NCBI RefSeq assembly: GCF_900078685.2
Contig: NZ_LT546170.1
Span: 44,432-108,431, forward strand
From: Mycolicibacter icosiumassiliensis
GTDB taxonomy: Bacteria > Actinomycetota > Actinomycetes > Mycobacteriales > Mycobacteriaceae
DNA: 64,000 nucleotides
Reading direction: 5' to 3'
Below, piece by piece: positions 50,558 through 58,260 of the stretch. The stretch's first letter is position 1. Each line of letters opens with the position of its first letter. The notes beneath the pieces are model-generated. The model made no database searches, was not told the origin of the DNA, and was given only the letters and a program-made list of their open reading frames with translations. The translations under genes were made by a program, and so were the position numbers.

Positions 50558-51433
50558 ATGGAAGCGCCCTTCATCGGCAGCGAAGCCGTCGCCAATGGGC
50601 GGCTGACGCCGTATGCGTTGCGCAGTCGCTTCGTTGCCGTGCACCCGGACGTCTACGTAGCGAAGGGAACCCGGCCAACCGCGGTGCTGCGGGCCAAGGC
50701 CGCGTGGCTGTGGTCCAGGCGGCGCGGAGTCGTCGCCGGCCAGTCCGCCGCCGCCCTACACGGCGCGAAATGGGTGGACGATCGCGCACCCGCCGAGTTG
50801 CTCTACGAGTGTCGCCGCCCTCCCCGCGGCGTGCGGACCTGGTCGGACCGGGTCGCGGACGACGAAGTTCAGCTGATCGCAGGCATGCGGGTCACCACGC
50901 CCGCGCGCACCGCATTAGACCTTGCCTGCCGCTACCCGACCGGGAAGGCCGTGGCGACCATCGACTCGCTGGCTCGTGCAACTCGCCTCAAGATCACCGA
51001 TGTCGAGTCGCTTGCCGAGCGTTATCCAGGTCGTCGCGGTATCCGCCAAGCCCGCATCGCGCTGCCCCTCGTCGACGCCGGCGCCGAGTCGCCGCGAGAA
51101 TCTCGGCTACGGTTGTTGTTGATCCGCGCCGGGTTCCCACCGCCACAGACCCAGATTCCGGTCTACGACGAGTACGGCCTACTCGTCGCGGTGCTCGACA
51201 TGGGTTGGGAGGGCATCAAAGTCGGACTCGACTACGAGGGCGATCACCATCGCACGAGCACACGGCAATTCAACAAGGACATCCGGCGCCACGAGACGGT
51301 CACCGGTCTTGGCTGGATCGACCTGCGGATCACCCGCGAAGACACCGAAGCCGGCATCATCAGCCGAGTAGCGGACGCCCGGGCTCGCCGAACGTGTACT
51401 GAGACCGGGAATCCGGCGATTCTTTCGGGCTGA
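50558..51433 (+). CDS. DUF559/AbiEi-like protein of the multicopy mycobacterial family
   Basis: 291 aa. N-terminal part (AVANGRLTPYALRSRFVAVHPDVYV...) resembles AbiEi-type winged helices, and the C-terminal half (VGLDYEGDHHRTSTRQFNKDIRR, then GLGWIDLRITREDT) is a DUF559-like restriction-endonuclease fold with a possible D/E-x-D active site. Whether it is a nuclease or type IV antitoxin-like protein is unknown. It is bracketed by copies 2 and 3 of the nested palindrome, and its stop codon lies inside copy 3, so it looks like an inserted unit in the sterol cluster. Confidence 0.65.
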   Translation: MEAPFIGSEAVANGRLTPYALRSRFVAVHPDVYVAKGTRPTAVLRAKAAWLWSRRRGVVAGQSAAALHGAKWVDDRAPAELLYECRRPPRGVRTWSDRVADDEVQLIAGMRVTTPARTALDLACRYPTGKAVATIDSLARATRLKITDVESLAERYPGRRGIRQARIALPLVDAGAESPRESRLRLLLIRAGFPPPQTQIPVYDEYGLLVAVLDMGWEGIKVGLDYEGDHHRTSTRQFNKDIRRHETVTGLGWIDLRITREDTEAGIISRVADARARRTCTETGNPAILSG

Positions 51434-51448
51434 TTACACGCTCGGCGA
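51385..51448. repeat. Nested palindromic repeat, copy 3
   Basis: Arms TCGCCGAACGTGTA and TACACGCTCGGCGA pair with one mismatch; an inner GAATC...GATTC dyad lies at the centre. About two thirds of the positions agree with copy 1 (23298-23363), including GGGCTGATTACACG. It contains the last 16 codons of the DUF559-type gene. Confidence 0.75.
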
Positions 51449-51453
51449 GACGA

Positions 51454-52683
51454 CTACGCGAGCACCGGAGCCGTCGGGGTGAACACCACCGGCATCGACT
51501 CGAGGCCACTGACGAAGTTCGCCGGGCGCAGCGGCAACACGTCATCGGTGGCCAGCCGCAGATCGGGCAGCCGTTGCAGAATCCGCTGCGTCATCAGCCG
51601 CAATTCCAACCGGGCCAGCTGGTTGCCCAGACAGAAATGCGTGCCGAAGCCAAATGCCACGTGACTGTTGGGGTCTCGGGTGACGTCGAAGTGTTCCGGC
51701 TCTGCGAACACCGACTCGTCGAAGTTGGCCGACTCGAACAGCAGCAGCATCTTCTCGCCCTCGCGCAGCGCCGTGCCGTGGAACTCGGTGTCGCGGGTCA
51801 GGGTGCGGCACATGTTCTTCACCGGCGAGGTCCACCGCAACATCTCCTCGATCGCCACCGGCAACCGATCGGGTTCACGCTGCAACAACTCCCACTGATC
51901 GCGGTGGCGAAGCAGCTGCGCGGTGCCGCCGGACAAGGTGTGCCGGGTGGTCTCGTCACCGCCGATCAGGATCAACAGCGTCTCGAAGATGATCTCGTCG
52001 TCGGTCATCTGTGCGCCGTCCACTTCGGCGTTGACCAGCACCGAGAACAGGTCATCGGTGGGCTCGGCCCGACGCTTCGTGATGATGTCCCTGGTGAATT
52101 CGGTCCAGCCGGCGAACGCCGCCATGACCGCCTGAGCCGTCGCCGATTCCGGGTCCAGGTGTGAGCTCAGCCCAGCTACCAGGTCGTCGGACCACCTCAG
52201 CAGCATCGATCGTTCTTCGGGCAGTACCCCGAGCATGTCACCGATCACCGCCATCGGCAGCGGGGCGGCGATGTCGCGGACGAAATCGCATTCGCCGCGT
52301 TCGCAGACCGCATCGATGAGGGTGTCGCACAACGTCTCGATGGACGGCAACTGGGCATGCACCCGCTTGCGGGTGAAGCCGGCGTTGACCAGTTTGCGAC
52401 GCACCAGGTGCTCCGGGTCGTCCATGTCGATCATGTACGGGAAGCCCGGTTGGTCGGGACGAATGCCGCCGGCGTTGGAGAAGATCTCGGGTGTTCGCTC
52501 GGCCTCGATCACCGCCTGGTAGGTCGACGCCGCGGCCAGCCCGTTGCGGTCCCGGAACACCGGCTCGTTGGCCCGCATCCAGCCGTAGGCGGCACGGGCT
52601 CCCCCGTCGGCATAGAACGTGCCGTCGGTCAGATCGACGTCCGGCTTGGTTGCCGGCTTGGCATCGGCCATTACCTCGGTCAT
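51454..52683 (-). CDS. cyp142: Cytochrome P450 CYP142
   Basis: 409 aa from ATG 52683 with GGAGGAAG upstream. Heme-binding FGFGTHFCLGNQLAR with the axial Cys, I-helix GGDETTRH and the ExxR-type EEMLRWTS. CYP142 hydroxylates and oxidises the terminal C26/C27 of cholesterol or cholestenone to the acid that FadD-type ligases activate. Only 28 bp separate its start from the divergent Rv3519-like gene. Confidence 0.93.
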   Translation of the reverse strand: MTEVMADAKPATKPDVDLTDGTFYADGGARAAYGWMRANEPVFRDRNGLAAASTYQAVIEAERTPEIFSNAGGIRPDQPGFPYMIDMDDPEHLVRRKLVNAGFTRKRVHAQLPSIETLCDTLIDAVCERGECDFVRDIAAPLPMAVIGDMLGVLPEERSMLLRWSDDLVAGLSSHLDPESATAQAVMAAFAGWTEFTRDIITKRRAEPTDDLFSVLVNAEVDGAQMTDDEIIFETLLILIGGDETTRHTLSGGTAQLLRHRDQWELLQREPDRLPVAIEEMLRWTSPVKNMCRTLTRDTEFHGTALREGEKMLLLFESANFDESVFAEPEHFDVTRDPNSHVAFGFGTHFCLGNQLARLELRLMTQRILQRLPDLRLATDDVLPLRPANFVSGLESMPVVFTPTAPVLA

Positions 52684-52711
52684 CGGCTTCCTCCGGATTA
52701 CAGTGGGAGTC

Positions 52712-53437
52712 ATGGCTCTTTCACAGCACACCATCGCTGGCACTGTGCTTACCATGCCCGTCCGCATCCGTCATGCGGATGTGCATTCCGCAATGTTTTC
52801 GGTGCCCGCGGACGCCGCGCAGGCGATGATCGACTACAGCGGCCTGCAGGTCTTCCAGCAGCAGCCGGGACGCGCCGTGGTCAATTTGATGCTGGCCCGC
52901 TATATCGACGGTGACCTCGGCCGCTACCTGGAATTCGGCACCGCGGTGATGGTCAACCCGCCGGGCAGTGCGGCGCGCGGGTGGCGTGCCCTGGGCTCCG
53001 CCGGCGCGTTCATCCACCACCTACCAGTCGACCAGGAGTTCACCCTGGAAGCCGGACGGACCATCTGGGGGTTCCCGAAGATCATGGCGGACTTCACCGT
53101 TCGCGACGGCAGGCAGTTGGGTTTCGACGTTGCCGCGGACGGCCAGCACATCGCCACTATGGAATTCGGTCGCGGGTTGCCGGTTCCGGGACTGCTCACC
53201 TCCCGGCCGCGGGTGCTGCAGGCATTCAGTCACCTCGACGGCGTTACCCGCCAAGTACCTTGGGAGATGCGGATTTCGAAGGTGCGCGGGTCGCTGGGTG
53301 GTACCACGCTGCGGCTGGGCACCCACCCGTACGCCCGCGAGCTGGCCGCGCTGGGCCTGCCCAAGCGGCCGATGATGTCGTCCACCGTGGGCCACGTTGA
53401 GATGACCTTCGGCGACGCGCAGGTGATCGGGAGCTAA
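52712..53437 (+). CDS. Acetoacetate-decarboxylase-like protein (Rv3519-like)
   Basis: 241 aa from ATG 52712. PVRIRHADVHSAMFSVPADA, GRTIWGFPKIMADF and MEFGRGLPVPGL fit the acetoacetate decarboxylase superfamily, but the Schiff-base Lys cannot be assigned with certainty. Conserved next to cyp142 in mycobacteria; its role in sterol catabolism is unknown. Followed by a hairpin. Confidence 0.8.
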   Translation: MALSQHTIAGTVLTMPVRIRHADVHSAMFSVPADAAQAMIDYSGLQVFQQQPGRAVVNLMLARYIDGDLGRYLEFGTAVMVNPPGSAARGWRALGSAGAFIHHLPVDQEFTLEAGRTIWGFPKIMADFTVRDGRQLGFDVAADGQHIATMEFGRGLPVPGLLTSRPRVLQAFSHLDGVTRQVPWEMRISKVRGSLGGTTLRLGTHPYARELAALGLPKRPMMSSTVGHVEMTFGDAQVIGS

Positions 53438-53457
53438 CGCAGCTTGCCTTTGCTGCG
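53438..53457 (+). terminator. Hairpin after the Rv3519-like gene
   Basis: CGCAGC-N8-GCTGCG immediately after the TAA. Short stem and no U-tract, so a weak or non-canonical terminator at best. Confidence 0.35.
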
Positions 53458-53587
53458 AGCACCGGTGTCGTCGCAGATGACACGCCGGGGCTAATCCGCG
53501 AACCTCGGCCATTCTCCTCGGTGAATTGACGCCCGCACGACCGGCTGTCAACGTGTGATTCACAGCTGACGCAATAGAGGAGTCACG

Positions 53588-53871
53588 ATGTTCGTCGACC
53601 CGGCAATGCTGAAGGACGGGGCAATCCATTCCGACAGCGCTGCGGACCACGCCCAGGCGGGCGCGGCGTCGTTGGATCAGACTGCTGTGGCGGCGGGAAT
53701 CTTCGGCACTTTTGGTCCCGCCATAGCGACCACGTCACAACCCTCAACGATCAACGGCGGGTCTTGGCCGAGGTCGCGGACAAGGCACACCACGCCCGGC
53801 GGGCATTTATCGGTGTGGATCAGCACAACGCGGCCAAACTTCGTGCAGTGCGGTGCAACTCCGCTACATAA
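53588..53871 (+). pseudogene. Frameshifted type VII secretion partner-like gene (DUF2563/EspC-like)
   Basis: AGAGGAG precedes ATG 53588 and the frame reads MFVDPAMLKDGAIHSDSAAD then HAQAGAASL up to GIFGTFGPA, typical of the small mycobacterial proteins encoded before ESX effectors. Near 53720 the protein-like sequence switches frame: HSDHVTTLNDQRRVLAEVAD then KAHHARRAFIGVDQHNAAKL continues one base out of phase and ends at TAA 53869-53871, overlapping the next gene. So the gene is broken by a frameshift, unless this is a sequencing error or programmed. Confidence 0.55.
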
Positions 53872-55685
53872 GCCTGCCGCTGCTCATCGATGCCGCGGGC
53901 GGCGACCCGTGGCAGGTCAACAACACCCTGCGAAGCGGTAACCCGGCCGCTGTCGACGAGCTCGCGCAGGCCTTCCATAACGCCGGCGCGTGTACCGCCG
54001 CGTCCAGCGCGGCGTTCGCCCAAGCCCGCCAACGCTTCCAAGCGGCCTGGAACCGGGAGAACGGCGAGCACCCGATCAACGACTCAGTGGAAGTGCAACG
54101 CGCGACCGACACCTTGCACCTGCAGCAAACCCAGCTCACCGCGATCGGCACCGATCTGGAAATGATCGCCGCCGCGCTGGCCGAGGCCCAGAAGTCGGCG
54201 GCCGCGAAGATCAACGCGCTGGAGATCCAGCTTCAAGACATCGACAACCGCATCGGCATGTACCAGCAGGCACACCTGGATACCGCCGAGTTGGAACAGG
54301 TCGCGATCGACGATGCCGCCGGCATCTTGCATCAGATCGAAAAGCTCCGCGACGACTACGCCGGAATACTTCAGGTTTCGACAACCAAGCTGCTCTCCCA
54401 CGGCTACGACCGGGCACCGCTGGGTGGCCCCCTCCGTCCCGCTCCGAGCGCGCCGGGCGAGCAGTCCGCGTTCGAGGAGCTGTTGCGTGCCAACGATCAG
54501 GCGGTGCTCGATGCAATGGCGCGGGTGCGGGCCGCCCAAAAAGCCCTCGACGACGCCACGGCCAAGGCTTACCAGCAGGGCGCCGGCAGCGACGCAGCCC
54601 AAGAGGCGATGACGCGGCTGCCGGCATTGAAGAAGAAACTCGCCGATGCCCTCGATGACCTGGGCAAGATCCCCGACTACTCGACCATTGACCCCGCCTC
54701 GGTGCACCTGGGTCCCGACGGCTCCGTGTCATTCGCCTACACCCTCGAGGGCCAAAAGATGGCCGTAACCGGCACTCTCAAGAACGGCACCGGCGAGATC
54801 TATGACCAGGGCACCGCCAGCGGCAGTGGCGCCTACTTCACCTATCAGGACGGCAAGCTGGTCGCCTCCCGGTTTCTCGACCCGGGCCGCGTCACCCCCG
54901 ATGACGCGCTGCTGCAGAACGTCATCTTCACCGCGGTGGGCGCCGGGCCCGCCGTCACCGCCGGCAAGGCCGGCGTCGAAGCCGGCTGGCAAGGCATGCG
55001 GTCCCTGTTCGCCCACGAAGCCCTCGAGACCAGCGGCGGTACCGCTGCCGGCCTGAGCGCCGACAATGTGCTGCCGCGCGCGATCACTCAGGCCGAAATC
55101 CGCGCGCAGGCCGCCGCCGACGATCTCGCTATCCACCACCCCGGCGTGCACGCCCCGGTCACCACCAGTGGCGATCACATTCCGCCCGCCGCGACCGCCG
55201 AACACAGCCCACCGCCCATCCACGAACACCCGCTGCCGGACGCCGGTCCGCACCTTCCTCGTCCACTTCCGTCCGAACCGATGTCATCGTGGCCGGCGTT
55301 CACATTAGAAAACCCGCTCGATCACATGAGCCCGGAGCTTCGGATCTTGTCCGAACAGCACCTCACCGACAGCGGCGAAACCGTCCTCGGACCGTTTCAG
55401 CCCACAAGCGGCCCGTCCTACATTGACGTCGCGCGGGCACACGGCGCCAGCTACTTCGACATCGGGCAGCAAGCATGGAACGCAGCGACCGAAACGGAAC
55501 GACTCGCCGCAAACCAGCACGTACTTGATGTCGCGATCGCCAATCGCGATAGAATTACGTTGTCAGTCCCATTTCGCATGATCCGGCAAGACAGCTACAC
55601 TGGCGCCGAGATCAGGTATCTCGAATCCCAAGGATATGTGCGCAGCGGTAATACTTTGATTCCACCAGGCCTAGGGAGCGGGTAA
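53853..55685 (+). CDS. Putative ESX-exported polymorphic toxin
   Basis: 610 aa from GTG 53853. N-terminal half is helical (LPLLIDAAGGDPWQVNNTL, ARQRFQAAWNRENGEHPIND, several coiled stretches to about 270), as in mycobacterial type VII effectors; a beta-rich linker and a Pro/His-rich hinge (about 420-490) follow. The last 120 residues (YIDVARAHGASYFDIGQQAW, ERLAANQHVLDVAIANRD, AEIRYLESQGYV) resemble small C-terminal modules found at the end of RHS, CDI and T7SS toxins. That resemblance is from memory and its activity is unknown. G+C drops visibly towards the 3' end, and a small low-G+C gene follows after 1 bp. Confidence 0.6.
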   Translation: MQLRYISLPLLIDAAGGDPWQVNNTLRSGNPAAVDELAQAFHNAGACTAASSAAFAQARQRFQAAWNRENGEHPINDSVEVQRATDTLHLQQTQLTAIGTDLEMIAAALAEAQKSAAAKINALEIQLQDIDNRIGMYQQAHLDTAELEQVAIDDAAGILHQIEKLRDDYAGILQVSTTKLLSHGYDRAPLGGPLRPAPSAPGEQSAFEELLRANDQAVLDAMARVRAAQKALDDATAKAYQQGAGSDAAQEAMTRLPALKKKLADALDDLGKIPDYSTIDPASVHLGPDGSVSFAYTLEGQKMAVTGTLKNGTGEIYDQGTASGSGAYFTYQDGKLVASRFLDPGRVTPDDALLQNVIFTAVGAGPAVTAGKAGVEAGWQGMRSLFAHEALETSGGTAAGLSADNVLPRAITQAEIRAQAAADDLAIHHPGVHAPVTTSGDHIPPAATAEHSPPPIHEHPLPDAGPHLPRPLPSEPMSSWPAFTLENPLDHMSPELRILSEQHLTDSGETVLGPFQPTSGPSYIDVARAHGASYFDIGQQAWNAATETERLAANQHVLDVAIANRDRITLSVPFRMIRQDSYTGAEIRYLESQGYVRSGNTLIPPGLGSG

Positions 55686-55686
55686 A

Positions 55687-56100
55687 ATGACGCGGTTGCT
55701 CGAATTATTCCTAAAGCATCTTCAAGTGCTGTATCTGGATCCAAAATACCGAATCACCAACTCCATGACCACCGGCTCTCCTGCCGAGAATGCGTCGTTA
55801 CGGATGACTGGCGATACAACCAGCTGGCAAATAATTAATGATAGAGGACAGATCTACGTAGCGGTTGCCCCAACCCGCCTGGATACCGCAGAAAATTGGT
55901 TTAGACTCACGACGATTCGACAATATCTGGACGGCGCGGAAGAGCGCAGCACGCTACTCACTGATGAGCTTGCAACTTGGCTGAGCCACAATATGGACCG
56001 AGTGGAAGCACTGTTCGTTGATGCACGCGTAGAAACTTCTTGCAAAGTCCTAATTGGTTTGGAAGAAATGAAGGCCACGGAGCTGTTCGGACCGCCCTAA
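55687..56100 (+). CDS. Putative immunity protein for the upstream toxin
   Basis: 137 aa, ATG one base after the toxin stop. No family recognised. Mixed alpha/beta with TSWQIINDRGQIYVAVAP and a C-terminal ATWLSHNMDRVEALFVD region, no signal peptide, so cytosolic as expected for an immunity protein. Base composition is far more AT-rich than the sterol genes on either side, which is typical of exchanged toxin-immunity modules. Function is inferred only from position. Confidence 0.5.
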   Translation: MTRLLELFLKHLQVLYLDPKYRITNSMTTGSPAENASLRMTGDTTSWQIINDRGQIYVAVAPTRLDTAENWFRLTTIRQYLDGAEERSTLLTDELATWLSHNMDRVEALFVDARVETSCKVLIGLEEMKATELFGPP

Positions 56101-56110
56101 AGGAAAACGA

Positions 56111-56597
56111 ATGACCGACTTTGCGCGCCTCACGGCAACGTGGATTGAATGGGCACCAAGGGCAGCCCTCGCTGACGTGGCAGTGTCGGCAACCTGCGAC
56201 GATTGTGAGTTCTTGTTTCACGTCCGATGGCTATTGGGTGCATGTGTACCAGGACGGCCGCTGGTAGTTGATCGATACCGTTAATGACCGCCGACAGCGG
56301 TCACCCGGAGTAGCCAAGTTTTCGACGTTTGACCTCGCGGAGGAGTACCTGATATCGCGTTGGATATCCACGGCGTGCCCCAGGCTTGCCTCCGGAGCAC
56401 TGGGCGCCGGGGTGTACAAGATGGGGTTCAGCAGTGAGGTCACGGTAGCGCCGACCGAAAACCAATGGAAAACAGAGATCAAATCGCCTGCCGGGAGTGC
56501 GATTCTAGGACAGCCTTACAGCACCATCTTCAGTCATGTGCTGTCGAAATCTGTTGCCGAGATCGAACAGATGGGCAGAGCAGAGCTTCTGCGATAA
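56111..56597 (+). pseudogene. Broken second immunity-like gene
   Basis: AAAGGA precedes ATG 56111. The first frame reads MTDFARLTATWIEWAPRAAL and on to CDDCEFLFH; then a different frame gives SDGYWVHVYQDGRW, an in-frame TAG at 56265-56267, and directly LIDTVNDRRQRSPGVAKF continuing about 108 codons to 56597. The pieces look like one cytosolic protein of about 160 aa interrupted by a frameshift near 56215-56225 and a nonsense codon. No family assigned with confidence. Confidence 0.45.
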
Positions 56598-56634
56598 AGG
56601 CGACCGCCTCGGCCAGCGGCGCCCGGGCCACCGC

Positions 56635-58194
56635 CTAGATCTTGGCGTCCCGCCCCTCCCAGTACGGGTCACGCAGCTTGCGCTTGTACAGCTTGCCGTT
56701 GGGGTCGCGCGGCATCTCGGCGATGTAGTCAATCGAGCGGGGCAGCTTGAACTTCGCCAACCGTGCCGCCGCGTACTCCATCAGCTCGGCGGTCAGCGCG
56801 TCGTCACCGGTCACGCCCTCGGCGGTCTGCACGACGGCCTTGATCGCCTCACCCCACTCCTCGTCCGGCACCCCGAACACCGCGACGTCGAGCACCTTCG
56901 GGTGGATGATCAGCTCGTTCTCGATCTCGGCCGGGTAGACGTTGACCCCGCCGGAGATGATCATGTTGGTCTTGCGGTCCTGCAGATACAGGTAGCCGTC
57001 CTCGTCCAGGTAGCCGACGTCACCAACGGTGAACAGGTCACCGGCACGGTTTTCCTCGGTCTTCTTCTGGTCATTGTGGTAGGCGAAGGTAGAGCCGCCC
57101 ATCTGCATGTAGACGGTGCCGACCTCACCGGACGGCAGCTCGTTGCCGTCGTCATCGAGCACCTTGACCACCGAATACGGCCAGGCCTTGCCCACCGAAC
57201 CCGGGTGGGTCAGCCACTCGGCGCCGCTGATCTTGGTGCCGCCGCCCTCGGTGGCGGCGTAGTACTCGGTGATCACCGGGCCCCACCAGTCCAACATCTG
57301 GCGCTTGACCTCGGGCGGGCACGGCGCCGCGCCGTGAATCATGTTGCGCAGCGAGGACATGTCGTAGCGGGCACGCACCTCGGCGGGCAGCGCCAACAGC
57401 CGACGGAATTGGGTGGGCACCATGTGGCTGTGGGTGACCTTGTGCTGGTCAATCAGCGCCAGCATCTCTTCGGGGTCCCACTTGTCCATCAACACCACCT
57501 TGTGGCCCAGCTGGATGGAGATCGACGAAAAGTTCAGCACCGCAGTGTGATACAGCGGCGAGCCACAGATGTGTACGTGGTTGTCGAACGGCATCAGGTC
57601 ATAGAGCGCGAAGAAGCCGGCCGAGGCAACCGGAACCGCATCGGGGTCGGCGCCGGTCAGCGGACGCTTGACGCCCTTGGGCTTGCCGGTGGTACCTGAG
57701 GTGTAGAGCATCGCGGCGCCCATGGTGCGCACGTCGGGCCGGGTCGCCGGCTCGTCGGCGCCCAACGTGGACAGCGGGGCGAACCCCGCCATTTTAGTCA
57801 GGTCGCCCACTCCAAAGCGCCCCGCGGCGGGCAGGCCGGCCTCGTCCGCGGCGATTTTGGCTGCCTCGGCGAACCGCTCGTGGGCGACAACAACTTTGGC
57901 GCCGCTGTCGGCGAGGATGTAGCCGATCTCCGGACCGGTCAGGTGCCAGTTGATGGCCACGATGTAGAGCCCGGTCTGCATGGCGGCGAAGTACACCGCG
58001 AGCGTGTCGACGATGTTCGGCAGCACCATCACCAGCACGTCACCGGGCTCCAGGCCCATCGCCTGCAGGCCGCGGCCGTAGCGGTCCGCGCGGGCGGCCA
58101 GCTCCCCGTAGGTCAGCTGACCACCGTGGACGTCGACCACGGCGACGGCGTCGGGGGTGTCACGGGCAATGTTCCACAGGCCGGCTTCGCTCAT
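56635..58194 (-). CDS. Acyl-CoA synthetase, KstR-boxed, not in the remembered M. tuberculosis order
   Basis: 519 aa. AMP-binding motif MLYTSGTTGKPKGVKR, YYAATEGGG and GDVGYLDEDGYLYLQDRKTN with the C-terminal catalytic Lys region PNGKLYKRKL. ATG 58194 lies 6 nt after a TANNNT hexamer (TAGATT, minus strand 58206-58201), so it is probably leaderless, and a perfect KstR palindrome overlaps that promoter. It therefore belongs to the sterol regulon, but the acid it activates is unknown; bile-acid or steroid side-chain acids are reasonable candidates. Confidence 0.88.
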   Translation of the reverse strand: MSEAGLWNIARDTPDAVAVVDVHGGQLTYGELAARADRYGRGLQAMGLEPGDVLVMVLPNIVDTLAVYFAAMQTGLYIVAINWHLTGPEIGYILADSGAKVVVAHERFAEAAKIAADEAGLPAAGRFGVGDLTKMAGFAPLSTLGADEPATRPDVRTMGAAMLYTSGTTGKPKGVKRPLTGADPDAVPVASAGFFALYDLMPFDNHVHICGSPLYHTAVLNFSSISIQLGHKVVLMDKWDPEEMLALIDQHKVTHSHMVPTQFRRLLALPAEVRARYDMSSLRNMIHGAAPCPPEVKRQMLDWWGPVITEYYAATEGGGTKISGAEWLTHPGSVGKAWPYSVVKVLDDDGNELPSGEVGTVYMQMGGSTFAYHNDQKKTEENRAGDLFTVGDVGYLDEDGYLYLQDRKTNMIISGGVNVYPAEIENELIIHPKVLDVAVFGVPDEEWGEAIKAVVQTAEGVTGDDALTAELMEYAAARLAKFKLPRSIDYIAEMPRDPNGKLYKRKLRDPYWEGRDAKI

Positions 58195-58204
58195 TCGGCC
58201 AATC

Positions 58205-58218
58205 TAGAACGCGTTCTA
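58205..58218. promoter_or_regulatory. KstR-type operator upstream of the extra acyl-CoA ligase
   Basis: TAGAACGCGTTCTA is a perfect palindrome matching all fixed positions; with one more base on each side (58204-58219) it stays symmetrical. It overlaps the -10 TAGATT by two bases. Confidence 0.85.
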
Positions 58219-58260
58219 GTCTGCCCGCAAGGTGGGACCAGCGCCGCGCGCCGAACCGAA

